Shown here: positions 7,444-15,288 of the stretch, piece by piece
Numbering within the stretch: position 1 is the stretch's first letter
Layout of the letters: each line of letters opens with the position of its first letter
From: Demequina sp. NBRC 110055
GTDB taxonomy: Bacteria; Actinomycetota; Actinomycetes; Actinomycetales; Demequinaceae
NCBI RefSeq assembly: GCF_002090135.1
Contig: NZ_BBRL01000004.1
Location: 744,001 to 808,000, forward strand
Length of the DNA stretch: 64,000 bases
Reading direction: 5' to 3'
Notes under the pieces: model-generated
Databases searched by the model: none
Told to the model about the DNA's origin: nothing
Seen by the model: only the letters and a program-made list of their open reading frames with translations
Position numbers and translations under genes: made by a program

Positions 7444-9453
7444 TTAGTCGTCGTCGGCCTTGCCGGTCTCGAGCCCGTCGCGGATCGCGTCCATGACCGA
7501 GGAGTCGGCGAGGGTCGTGACGTCGCCCACGGCGCGGTGCTCGGCGACGTCGCGCAGCAGGCGACGCATGATCTTGCCCGACCGGGTCTTGGGGACCTCG
7601 GACACGACAAGAATCGTGCGCGGCTTCGCGAGGGCGCCGATCTGGTCCTTGACCTGTTCGCGCAGGGCGACCGCGACCTCGTGGCCGCTGGCGGAGGCGC
7701 CCGCCGCATCGGACTTCACCACGACGAACGCGACCACGGCCTGGCCGGTGGTCTCGTCCGCGGCGCCCACGACGGCGGCCTCGGCGACCCACGGGTGGGA
7801 CACGAGCGCATGCTCGATCTCTGTGGTGGACAGGCGGTGGCCCGAGACGTTCATGACGTCGTCGACGCGGCCCATGAGCCAGATGTCGCCGTCCGCATCG
7901 CGCTTGGCGCCGTCGCCCGCGAAGTACAGGCCCTCGAAGCGGCTCCAATAGGTCTGCTCGTAGCGCTCGCGGTCGCCCCAGATGCCGCGCAGCATGGACG
8001 GCCACGGCTGGTCGAGCACCAGGTAGCCGCCGCGCCCGGGGCCCACCTCGTGGGCGTCGTCGTCGACGACGGCCGCGGAGACGCCGGGAAGGGGAACCTG
8101 CGCGGAGCCGGGCTTGGTCGCCGTCACCCCTGGCAGCGGCGAGATCATGATCGATCCGGTCTCGGTCTGCCACCACGTGTCGACGATGGGACAGCGGTCT
8201 CCGCCGATGACGCGGCGGTACCACATCCATGCCTCGGGATTGATGGGTTCACCCACCGACCCGAGCAGTCGCAGTGACGACAGGTCGTACTTCGCGGGGA
8301 TCGCCTCGCCCCACTTCATGAAGGTGCGGATCGCGGTGGGTGCCGTGTAGAAGATCGACACCTGGTACTTCTCGATGATCTCCCACCAGCGGCCCTCGTG
8401 CGGGGCGTTGGGCACGCCCTCGTAGAGCACCTGGGTGGCGCCGTTGATCATGGGTCCGTAGACGATGTAGCTGTGGCCGGTGATCCAGCCCACGTCCGCC
8501 GAGCACCAATACACGTCAGTCTCGGGCTTGAGGTCGAACACCACCCGGTGCGTGTACGCGGCGCCCGTGAGGTAGCCGCCGGTGGTGTGGAACAGGCCCT
8601 TGGGGCTGCCGGTGGTTCCCGACGTGTAAAGGATGAACAGCGGGTGCTCGGCCTCGACCATCACGGGCTCGTGCTGGTCGGATGCGGGCTCCACGACGTC
8701 GTGCCACCACACGTCGCGACCGTCGGTCCAGGCGGTGTCCTGCCCGGTGCGCTTGACCACGAGCACGTGCTCGACGCTTTGTGCGGGCTCCGGGTGTGCG
8801 TCGCTGGGCGCGAGGGACGCGTCCACCAGCGGCTTGAGCGCCAGGTGAGTGCCGCGCCGGTTGCCGCCGTCCGCCGTGATGACGAGCTTGGCCTGGGCAT
8901 CGTCGATGCGCTGGCGAAGCGAGTCGGCGGAGAAGCCGCCGAACACCACGGAGTGAATCGCGCCGATGCGTGCGCATGCGAGCATGGACACCACGGCCTC
9001 GGGGATCTGGGGCAGATAGATGGCGACCCTGTCGCCTTTCGTGATCCCCAGACCTGCCAGGGCGTTTGCGGCCTTCGACACCTCGCGCTGCATGTCCGCG
9101 TACGTCAGCGTGCGGGTGTCTCCCGGCTCGCCCTCGAAGTGGAAGGCGACACGCTCGCCGCGCCCCTCGCGCACGTGGCGGTCCACGGCGTTGTCGCACG
9201 CATTGAGGGTGCCGTCGGCGAACCAGCGCGCCACCGGCGCATCGGACCAGTCGAGGGTCTCGGTGAACGGCGTGGCCCAGTGCAGGCGCTCCGCCTCCTC
9301 GCGCCAGAAGCTAAGCCTGTCGGCGTCCGCGCGCGCGTACATGTCGGAGCGCGCGTTGGCCTGCGACGCGAAGTCGATCGAGGGAGGGAACGAGCGACTC
9401 TCCGTGTGGAGGTTCTCGAGGGCGGGGGACTTTGTCTGGGCATCATTGACCAT
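7444..9453 (-). CDS. acs: acetyl-CoA synthetase (AMP-forming)
   Basis: A 669-residue acyl-adenylate-forming enzyme that converts acetate, ATP and CoA to acetyl-CoA in the cytoplasm. The ATP loop reads YTSGTTGSPKG, the substrate pocket region contains DVGWITGHSYIVYGP and DTWWQTETG, and the C-terminal KTRSGKIMRR carries the catalytic lysine (about K627) that is the acetylation site of Acs regulation in other bacteria. Length and motifs are full. The promoter appears leaderless: TTGGCA, 17 bp, TACTCT, six bases, ATG. A CAAACGTTTG palindrome overlaps the -35. Adjacency to dpp is shared with M. tuberculosis. Confidence 0.96.
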   Translation of the reverse strand: MVNDAQTKSPALENLHTESRSFPPSIDFASQANARSDMYARADADRLSFWREEAERLHWATPFTETLDWSDAPVARWFADGTLNACDNAVDRHVREGRGERVAFHFEGEPGDTRTLTYADMQREVSKAANALAGLGITKGDRVAIYLPQIPEAVVSMLACARIGAIHSVVFGGFSADSLRQRIDDAQAKLVITADGGNRRGTHLALKPLVDASLAPSDAHPEPAQSVEHVLVVKRTGQDTAWTDGRDVWWHDVVEPASDQHEPVMVEAEHPLFILYTSGTTGSPKGLFHTTGGYLTGAAYTHRVVFDLKPETDVYWCSADVGWITGHSYIVYGPMINGATQVLYEGVPNAPHEGRWWEIIEKYQVSIFYTAPTAIRTFMKWGEAIPAKYDLSSLRLLGSVGEPINPEAWMWYRRVIGGDRCPIVDTWWQTETGSIMISPLPGVTATKPGSAQVPLPGVSAAVVDDDAHEVGPGRGGYLVLDQPWPSMLRGIWGDRERYEQTYWSRFEGLYFAGDGAKRDADGDIWLMGRVDDVMNVSGHRLSTTEIEHALVSHPWVAEAAVVGAADETTGQAVVAFVVVKSDAAGASASGHEVAVALREQVKDQIGALAKPRTILVVSEVPKTRSGKIMRRLLRDVAEHRAVGDVTTLADSSVMDAIRDGLETGKADDD

Positions 9454-9459
9454 GCGGTC

Positions 9460-9495
9460 AGAGTAGGCGCGGCCCCCGACATTGCCAAACGTTTG
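9460..9495 (-). promoter_or_regulatory. acs promoter with overlapping palindromic operator
   Basis: On the minus strand, TTGGCA (9488-9483) and TACTCT (9465-9460) are 17 bp apart, and the -10 ends six bases before the acs ATG. The 10-bp palindrome CAAACGTTTG (9486-9495) overlaps the -35. Its centre and length suit a dimeric repressor of the LacI/TetR kind; the factor is unknown. Confidence 0.6.
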
Positions 9496-9627
9496 TAAGG
9501 ATGCCTGCTAGATGGCCGATGCCACAGGTGGCCTGGTATTTCGGCACGGACTCTGTGTGGGGTATTCCCGCGTCAGCGGTGGGCGAAACCACTGGCACGC
9601 CGGCCGCCGCGGTGCGACGATCGCCCT

Positions 9628-9804
9628 ATGAGCCACAAGAACAACGACGCGGATGCGGACGGCCTGAAGGACAAGGTCGTGGAGCAACAGGACAAGCGCC
9701 ACGACCCCGATGAGCAGCCGGTGCAGACCAACCCACTGGGCGAAGAGGTCCCCCACGGTGATGGTGAGCCGCGCGAAACGGACGGCCAAGACGACCCCAG
9801 CTGA
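9628..9804 (+). CDS. small acidic hydrophilic protein, 58 aa
   Basis: A 58-residue reading frame with strong G/C third positions, encoding a highly charged protein rich in Asp, Glu, Lys and Gln (MSHKNNDADADG at the start, GQDDPS at the end) with no hydrophobic core. It resembles intrinsically disordered small proteins common in Micrococcales; no function is assigned. GACGAT ends six bases before the ATG, matching the leaderless pattern. A reading frame on the opposite strand over the same DNA looks like an artefact of the acidic codons. Confidence 0.6.
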   Translation: MSHKNNDADADGLKDKVVEQQDKRHDPDEQPVQTNPLGEEVPHGDGEPRETDGQDDPS

Positions 9805-9858
9805 CGCATCGGCCATCTTCCCCGCGCGCCCGAGGGCGATCGGTGTGACGATGGGCAG

Positions 9859-10128
9859 ATGAGCGCAGAAGGCTATGACTACCGCACGAGGGCGAGCGGC
9901 GAGGTGGTGATCTTCCACCACGGCAAGTTGGCGAAGACGCTAGGAGCCGACGAGGCGCAGGAGTTCATGCGAGCCATCGAGGGTGGCGACACCCAGTCCG
10001 CGATGGCGCAGTGGGTGGGCAACGACGGCCAGGTGGAACACCCCGGCAGTCACGCCGCGTCCGGCGGCGGCATGCGTAACAACGGCGCCGCACACGGCCA
10101 CCAGGACTTCCGGCGCAAGACCGGGTGA
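9859..10128 (+). CDS. hypothetical protein, 89 aa
   Basis: A short soluble protein beginning MSAEGYDYRTRASGEVVIFHHGK and ending in a Gly/Asn/His-rich tail. The first 50 residues look like a small folded alpha/beta unit (strand EVVIFHHG, helix DEAQEFMRAIEG). No family is recognised. GACGAT at 9847-9852 ends six bases before the ATG, as for the preceding small gene, so both may be leaderless. The gene converges on the next one. Confidence 0.6.
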   Translation: MSAEGYDYRTRASGEVVIFHHGKLAKTLGADEAQEFMRAIEGGDTQSAMAQWVGNDGQVEHPGSHAASGGGMRNNGAAHGHQDFRRKTG

Positions 10129-10152
10129 GTCTCGGGGCGACGCGGGAGCGCC

Positions 10153-11088
10153 CTACTCCACCGTGAAGGTGAAGGCCTCCGAGATGGCGACGGTGGGCGC
10201 GGCATCCACGACATACGACTCGGGTACGTCGCGCGTGAGCACGTCAGTGAGCACGTCCTGCGGCACGTCGCACAGCAGTTCCGTCTGCCCATCCGGCGTC
10301 TCGGATTCCTCGCAATAGGGTGCGATGCGCTCGTCGCCTGCGATGGCCGAATATCCGGCCGTGTACTGCAGGAGCGCGAGGTCGGTGAGGCCCTCTTCGG
10401 TCAGCTCGCGCGCAATCGCGGCCGCCTCACCCTGGATGACGGGGCTCCAGGCGTAGACCTTGTACTCACCGGCGGGGAGCTCGGCGTGCTCCGACTCGAA
10501 GGCCGCCACCTCCTCGTAGCGCTCGGTGATCTCCTCGTCCGTGGCGTTGTCCCAGTCGAAGTCATCCCACAGAGCGGACATCTCGTCGGCCACATCGCAC
10601 AGCGACGAGCCGGTGATGGCGTAGGAGTCGGACTGCGCGGACGGAGTCTCCCCGGCCGTCATGATGAGCTCGGGCACAAACTCCGAGCCCCACTCTGGGG
10701 TGACGACCACGTCGTCGCGCGTCACGATGAGCTGACCTTGCTGAGCGAGGAACGCGGTGATGCCCTCGGCCTCGGAGGTAAAGGCCACCCGGGCGGCCGC
10801 GGCGCCATCGGCAGACTCCACGGTGACGACCGGGATGATGCCGTGGGCCGACTGCGGCTCCGCGGTCCAGGTCTCGCCGCAGGCCGGCGGCGTGAACAGG
10901 CCGTCGGCGGCGGACTCGATGTCCTCGAGGTCATACGCCAGCTCGACGGTCGCCCCGGCGGGGGTCTCGGAGGGGGCAGCGGCCGAGGGCGCGTCGCTCG
11001 AGACGAGCCACTTCACGCCGAACCACCCCACGGCCGCGGAGGCGCCTGCCACCGTGATCGCACCGACGACCATCAGGCCCTTGTGCAT
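10153..11088 (-). CDS. membrane-anchored protein with extracytoplasmic Cys-containing domain
   Basis: A 311-residue protein with one N-terminal membrane helix (about residues 5-24) and a long acidic extracytoplasmic domain. The domain holds several Cys (ACGETW, SLCDVAD, APYCEES, LLCDVP) that could form disulfides, and the segment ELPAGEYKVYAW resembles the PAGxY motif in the sigma-factor partner proteins elsewhere in this window. No named family is recognised. The ATG at 11088 is chosen because GGGAGG lies upstream and translation then begins just before the helix. The element CCAACGTTTTG about 180 bp upstream is shared with the sigma operon starting at 21161. Confidence 0.65.
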   Translation of the reverse strand: MHKGLMVVGAITVAGASAAVGWFGVKWLVSSDAPSAAAPSETPAGATVELAYDLEDIESAADGLFTPPACGETWTAEPQSAHGIIPVVTVESADGAAAARVAFTSEAEGITAFLAQQGQLIVTRDDVVVTPEWGSEFVPELIMTAGETPSAQSDSYAITGSSLCDVADEMSALWDDFDWDNATDEEITERYEEVAAFESEHAELPAGEYKVYAWSPVIQGEAAAIARELTEEGLTDLALLQYTAGYSAIAGDERIAPYCEESETPDGQTELLCDVPQDVLTDVLTRDVPESYVVDAAPTVAISEAFTFTVE

Positions 11089-11270
11089 GGGCTCCCGTTC
11101 CTCCCGGCGCATGCGTGCGCCCGCTGCTCCATCGTGGGGTTGAGGCACAAGGATACGTGCCGCGCGTGTCCGTTTCGAGCACGCCGCGCCTCACGGCACT
11201 CGCGTCCCTGGCACGCGCCCGGAAGGCGGCACTTAGGACTCTCCTTGACTCTCATAACGCACGACGTTCA

Positions 11271-11281
11271 CAAAACGTTGG
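11271..11281 (-). promoter_or_regulatory. shared element CCAACGTTTTG, copy 1
   Basis: The minus strand reads CCAACGTTTTG here, upstream of the membrane-anchored protein gene starting at 11088. The same 11-mer in the same relative orientation occurs at 21214-21224, upstream of a SigE-family sigma gene. It could be part of a promoter read by that sigma factor. The rest of the 11089-11320 gap shows nothing else clear. Confidence 0.3.
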
Positions 11282-11320
11282 TGTGGTGTTGACCACGGTG
11301 TGCGGGAGGTGCGGGGAGGG

Positions 11321-12118
11321 CTACTCCTCGTTGTCTTTGCCCGCTCGCGCGATCAGTGCCACGCCCACCACGACCGCCGCAATGGCAAGGGCGACGGTCA
11401 GCGTCGACCGCGTCGAGGGGCGTCCGCGCAGCTCGACAGGACGCTTGAAGCGCAGGTTTCCCCACCCATGAGCGATGGCGGCCTTGCGCATGGCGCGGTC
11501 GGCGTTGACGGTGAAGCCGTGACCCACGGCGTCAAGCATCGGAGCGTCGGTGATCGAGTCGGAGTAGGCGTAGCTGCGACGCAGGTCGTAGCCCTGCTCC
11601 TCGGCCAGCGCTCGTATGGCATCGGCCTTCGCCTCGCCGTACGCGTAGTAGCTGACCTCGCCCGTGTAGTGGCCCTTCTTCACCTTGAGCTCGGAGGCGA
11701 TCACGTGGTCCGCGCCCAGGATTTGCGCGATGGGCTCGACGATGTCGCGGACCGAGGCGGACACGATCACCACGTCGCGGCCATTCGCATGGTGGCGGTC
11801 GATGAGTTCGAGCGCCTCGGCATAGACCACGGGGTCAATGTGCTCGTGCACCGTCTCGTTGACGATCTGCGTGACCTTGGCGACCTCCCAGCCCTTGACC
11901 AGGTCGCTCAGGGAGTCGCGCAGACGGTTGGTCTGGCGCTCGTCCGCCGCGCCCACCAGGAACAGGAACTGCGCATAGGCGGTGCGCAGGGCATCGGCCC
12001 GCGTGACCAGTCCTCCCTCGTAAAAGGACCGTGAGAACGCCATCGACGAGCTGGTCGCGATGATCGTCTTGTCCAGATCGAAGAAGGCCGCGGACGGGCG
12101 GCGGGTCGAGCGGGCCAT
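11321..12118 (-). CDS. HAD-superfamily IB phosphatase with C-terminal membrane helix
   Basis: A 265-residue SerB-like hydrolase. Motif I is FFDLDKT with the two catalytic Asp, motif II is VIVSAS, and motif III/IV is the Lys of KADAIRA plus YSDSITDAPML. A hydrophobic helix (about residues 240-257) ends the protein, suggesting membrane attachment. The family (HAD-IB, TIGR01490-like) dephosphorylates small molecules; the substrate is not known. AGGAGG four bases before the ATG sets the start. It is divergent from the tad operon, as the related Rv3661 is next to the mycobacterial tad genes, but the septum-site protein Ssd that is often between them is absent. Confidence 0.88.
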   Translation of the reverse strand: MARSTRRPSAAFFDLDKTIIATSSSMAFSRSFYEGGLVTRADALRTAYAQFLFLVGAADERQTNRLRDSLSDLVKGWEVAKVTQIVNETVHEHIDPVVYAEALELIDRHHANGRDVVIVSASVRDIVEPIAQILGADHVIASELKVKKGHYTGEVSYYAYGEAKADAIRALAEEQGYDLRRSYAYSDSITDAPMLDAVGHGFTVNADRAMRKAAIAHGWGNLRFKRPVELRGRPSTRSTLTVALAIAAVVVGVALIARAGKDNEE

Positions 12119-12267
12119 GAAACCTCCTGTTTCGACCCAGCCTAGCGGCGGCCGCGGACAGCCGGCCAGGGTGCAGCGTCGTCCCCGGCCCGCCGCGGGA
12201 TCGGCCTGTGTCCACCGATATGGCGAGCGGCCGATGCCGTGGCCGGCTCCCGTGTCAGCCTCGCCGT

Positions 12268-13317
12268 ATGGACGGGTCGGGAGACGCACCGCAGTGGGCC
12301 GGGCCGCTCGGTCCGGTGCTTGCGCTGCCGGGGGTGACGGACGTGTTGGTGCAGGAGCCCCGGCGTGCGTGGATCGATAGGGGAGGAGGCCTGCAGATGG
12401 TGGGTGTCGACCTGCCGGATGCCGCCGCAGTACGGGCGCTCGCGGTGAGGATGGCAGGGGCGGGGGGACGCCGGCTCGACGACGCGGCTCCCGTGGTGGA
12501 CGCGCGCCTGCCCGACGGCACTCGGCTGCATGCCGTGTTGCCACCGCTGTCGCCCGACTGTGCGGCTATCTCGCTCCGGACGGTGCGGCAGCGGGCGCTC
12601 GCCATGGATGACCTGGTCGCGTCGGGCATGGTGACGGGTTCGCTCGGGCGGGTGCTGCGCGCGATGGTGGCGCAGCACCTGTCCGTGCTCGTCACCGGCG
12701 CGACCGGGTCGGGCAAGACCACCCTGCTGGCGTCGCTGCTCAGCTTGGTCGACCCCGCCGAGCGGATCCTGGTGATCGAGGAGGCCGGCGAGCTCCGGCC
12801 GGACCATCCGCATGTGGTGCGGTTGATCGAGAGGCGCGCGAATATCGAGGGTTCGGGCGCGGTCGGCCTGTCCACACTGGTACGCGAGGCCATGCGGATG
12901 CGGCCCGATCGTGTGGTGCTGGGGGAGTGCCGTGGCGCCGAGGTGCGCGAGGTGCTCTCCGTGTTTAATACGGGCCACCGGGGCGGGTTCGCGACGCTGC
13001 ATGCCAACTCGACGGCGGATGTACCCGCGCGGCTCGTAGCGCTCGGTGCTCTCGCGGGCCTCGACCAGCGCACGGTGGAGCTGCAGGCCGCGATCGCCTT
13101 CGATGCCGTGGTGCATGTGGAGCGCGACGTCGCCGGCGTGCGGAGGGTCGCTCAGGTGGCGACGCTCGCGCGCTCGAGCACGGGTGACCTGGTCGCCGTG
13201 CCGGCCCTCACGCGGGGCTCGCATGGCGCGCGCGGCTGGGAGGCGGGGCCCGCGTGGCGTGCGCTCGCGGCGAGCCTGGGCATGGAGGAGGCCGGCCGTG
13301 CGGCCGTGGCGGCGTAA
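12268..13317 (+). CDS. tadA: Tad pilus assembly ATPase TadA/CpaF
   Basis: A 349-residue type II/IV secretion ATPase that drives pilin assembly at the inner membrane face. Visible motifs are Walker A TGATGSGKTTL, the Asp box with VIEEAGELRP, Walker B RMRPDRVVLGECRG, and the His box GGFATLHANS. It is shorter than enteric CpaF because the N-terminal domain is abbreviated. The ATG at 12268 is chosen because CAGCCT lies exactly six bases upstream; an in-frame ATG 60 bases earlier has no supporting signal. The stop overlaps the GTG start of the next gene by 20 bases, so the operon is translationally coupled. Confidence 0.88.
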   Translation: MDGSGDAPQWAGPLGPVLALPGVTDVLVQEPRRAWIDRGGGLQMVGVDLPDAAAVRALAVRMAGAGGRRLDDAAPVVDARLPDGTRLHAVLPPLSPDCAAISLRTVRQRALAMDDLVASGMVTGSLGRVLRAMVAQHLSVLVTGATGSGKTTLLASLLSLVDPAERILVIEEAGELRPDHPHVVRLIERRANIEGSGAVGLSTLVREAMRMRPDRVVLGECRGAEVREVLSVFNTGHRGGFATLHANSTADVPARLVALGALAGLDQRTVELQAAIAFDAVVHVERDVAGVRRVAQVATLARSSTGDLVAVPALTRGSHGARGWEAGPAWRALAASLGMEEAGRAAVAA

Positions 13318-14266
13318 CAGGGCCGGACCCCCACCGGCCCCCACGCGCGCACTCGCGAATGCGGTCGCCCTGCTCGAATCCGGCTTGCCCGCGGCACAAG
13401 CATGGCCGCTCGCCGGGCTGAGCGTCACCGACGAGGGGCGTCCCGTGGTGCCGGGGGCCGATGCCGTGGTCACCCGAGCCCTCGCCGCCGCCGCGACGCT
13501 CGCCGATGAGGGCGGAATGCCGCTCGCCGCGGTGCTGCGCCGGGTCCTCGCGGTGCTCCACGCGCGCGAGGAGGCGGCCGATGCGCGCGAGGCGGCCCTC
13601 GCCGGCCCCCGCATGAGCGCTCGCGTGCTGGGCTGGCTGCCGCTGGCCGGGCTCGGGCTCGCGGCGGCTCTGGACCCCGGCGCGCTGAGGCTTGTCGCGC
13701 TGACGCCCCTGGGCTGGATGCTGCTGGCGGGCGCGGGGCTGCTGACGTGGGTCGGCCGGAGGTGGACGCGGGCCCTGCTCGCCCGCGCGGAGCCGCCCGG
13801 CACGGAACTGCCCGCTCCGCTCGTGCTCGCGCTCGTGGACGCGGTCCTCGCCGCCGGCATCGACGTGCCCGGCACGCTCATGCGCATCGGGGTGGTGCTG
13901 GGTGGCGCCGACGGCGAGGCGCTCGTCGCGACGGGCGAGCAACTCGCACACGGAGCGCCGTGGGACGAGGCGTGGTCGGGGGCCGATGCCGAGGACCTGA
14001 CCGGTGCCGAGGGCCTGGCCGGTGCCGTGCGTCAGGCGCTCCAGGCCGCCCACCTGGCCGGGGCATCGGCCGGCCCCGCGCTCGCGGCCGCGATCGACCA
14101 GGCGGTGCGCGAGGACAAGCGCGCGGGCCAGAAGGCGGCGGCTGAACTGTCGGTGACCCTCGCGCTGCCACTCACACTGTGCCTGCTGCCCGCCTTCATC
14201 TTGGTTGGCGTGGTGCCACTCATCGTCGCGGTGGTCGCGTCGGTCGACCTCGGAACGGTCGTATGA
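13298..14266 (+). CDS. Tad platform protein, TadB and TadC apparently fused
   Basis: A 322-residue membrane protein with two related halves. The first has a helical cytoplasmic region (AVALLESGLPAAQAW, about residues 18-95) and a membrane pair near residues 110-150. The second has ALVDAVLAAGIDVPGTL, then AGASAGPALAAAIDQAVRED and a terminal membrane pair. The latter pattern is the type II secretion F domain of TadC; the first half fits a shortened TadB. The usual arrangement is two genes, so this is a compact fusion or one strongly reduced platform protein. GGAGGAGG six bases before the GTG at 13298 fixes the start inside tadA. ATGA at the end opens another frame, but the next convincing gene is the pilin. 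Confidence 0.75.
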   Translation: MRPWRRNRAGPPPAPTRALANAVALLESGLPAAQAWPLAGLSVTDEGRPVVPGADAVVTRALAAAATLADEGGMPLAAVLRRVLAVLHAREEAADAREAALAGPRMSARVLGWLPLAGLGLAAALDPGALRLVALTPLGWMLLAGAGLLTWVGRRWTRALLARAEPPGTELPAPLVLALVDAVLAAGIDVPGTLMRIGVVLGGADGEALVATGEQLAHGAPWDEAWSGADAEDLTGAEGLAGAVRQALQAAHLAGASAGPALAAAIDQAVREDKRAGQKAAAELSVTLALPLTLCLLPAFILVGVVPLIVAVVASVDLGTVV

Positions 14267-14395
14267 GCGCCGTCGTCCCCAGCCTCACCGCTCCTGCGGG
14301 CAGCCTCCCCAGATGTGGCGTGGGCGCCTCCCCGGCGGCGGAACGACGCGCACCGTGGAGACAGCGGAGGACGGTCCTTCGCGGAAGGGAGGATC

Positions 14396-14563
14396 ATGAG
14401 GCGCTTCGAGAGGCTGTGGCGCGAGGACGACGGCATGGCGACCACCGAGTACGCGCTCGTCACGGTCGCGGCGGCGGCATTCGCGGGCCTGCTCATCGCG
14501 ATCATTCGCTCCGACGAGGTGCGCGAGTTGCTGCTGGGCGTCATCAGGTCGGCCTTCGGATGA
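14396..14563 (+). CDS. Flp-type pilin, DUF4244 family
   Basis: A 55-residue prepilin: basic/acidic leader (MRRFERLWREDDG), then MATTEYALVTVAAAAFAGLL with the Glu five residues into the mature helix typical of type IV-like pilins, and a short tail. This is the actinobacterial DUF4244 Flp pilin (compare Rv3656c). The processing site is probably after DDG. GGGAGG directly upstream fixes the ATG. Its stop overlaps the next start (ATGA). The 129 bases before it hold no convincing gene. Confidence 0.85.
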   Translation: MRRFERLWREDDGMATTEYALVTVAAAAFAGLLIAIIRSDEVRELLLGVIRSAFG

Positions 14564-14886
14564 TCCGCGGGCGCGGCGACCGGGGGTCCGTGACGGCCGA
14601 GCTGGCCCTCGTGCTCCCGGCCGCCGTGCTCGTGCTCGCCCTCATGCTGGGAGCGCTCGCGTGGGCGATGGCGCACCTGAGCGCGGCCGATGCGGCCTCG
14701 GCGGCCGCGCGCACGGCAGCCGTCGAGGGGGAGGTCGCCGCGCGCTCCGCCTTCGGCTCCCGGATGACCGACGCCACCCTCGGCCTCGCGTCCGACGGTG
14801 CGTGGGTGACGGCGACCGTCACGGCCGACGGTCCGGCGTGGCTACCGGACGTGGTGGCCCGCGCGGTGGCGAGGGAAGAACGGTGA
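14560..14886 (+). CDS. TadE-like pseudopilin
   Basis: A 108-residue protein that starts with RGSVTAELALVLPAAVLVLALM, the TadE-type prepilin-like helix with Glu near its start, followed by a small extracytoplasmic domain. TadE-like proteins are minor pilins or assembly factors of the Tad system. It overlaps the pilin gene upstream by ATGA and the next gene by GTGA, so the three are coupled. Position and size match Rv3655c. Confidence 0.85.
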   Translation: MIRGRGDRGSVTAELALVLPAAVLVLALMLGALAWAMAHLSAADAASAAARTAAVEGEVAARSAFGSRMTDATLGLASDGAWVTATVTADGPAWLPDVVARAVAREER

Positions 14887-15281
14887 CAGTCGACCGTCAC
14901 GCGGTTGCGCGAGCGAGGGCGTCGCGCGACGAGGGTGCCGCGACGGTGCTCATGGTCGGCATCGTGGTGGCGATGGTCGTCGTCCTGGCGCTGGGGCTGG
15001 CCGCGGCGACCACCCTGATGGCTGCGTCTCGCGCGAGGACGGGAGCCGACATGGCCGCGCTCGCCGGAGCACTCGCGGCGCGGGAGGCGGCCGCGGCTGG
15101 TCGCGACGCGTCCGGGCCGGGATGCTCGGCCGCCGGCGAGGCCGCCCGTCGCAACGGGGCCGTCGTCACCGCGTGCCGCGCCGACGGTGCCGTGGTCACC
15201 GTCACGGTGACGGCGGGTGAGGGGGTGGCTCGCCGGTCGGCCTCGGCGGCGGCGGGGCCCGCGTTTGTCGGCGGAGGCTAA
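14883..15281 (+). CDS. TadE-like protein of the Rv3654c type
   Basis: A 132-residue protein: short leader, DEGAATVLMVGIVVAMVV helix, then RTGADMAALAGALAAR and a paired-Cys region (GPGCSAA, VTACRADG). This is the pattern of the helicase/secretion-neighbourhood TadE-like family (TIGR03816 type), usually encoded next to a DEAD-box helicase. No such helicase follows here; instead a convergent regulator gene ends eight bases away. The start is GTG overlapping the previous stop. Confidence 0.82.
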   Translation: MTVDRHAVARARASRDEGAATVLMVGIVVAMVVVLALGLAAATTLMAASRARTGADMAALAGALAAREAAAAGRDASGPGCSAAGEAARRNGAVVTACRADGAVVTVTVTAGEGVARRSASAAAGPAFVGGG

Positions 15282-15288
15282 TGGGACC

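Noticed and set aside
9508-9921. A 137-codon minus-strand frame with hydrophobic segments over the small acidic gene
   Set aside because: The hydrophobicity is what the complement of Asp/Glu/Gln codons gives; the plus-strand frame has better third-position bias and a start signal.
14263-14395. A short frame opening with ATGA at the end of the tadB/C gene
   Set aside because: It runs out of frame through the pilin gene with poor codon use; the pilin start at 14396 has its own strong ribosome-binding site.
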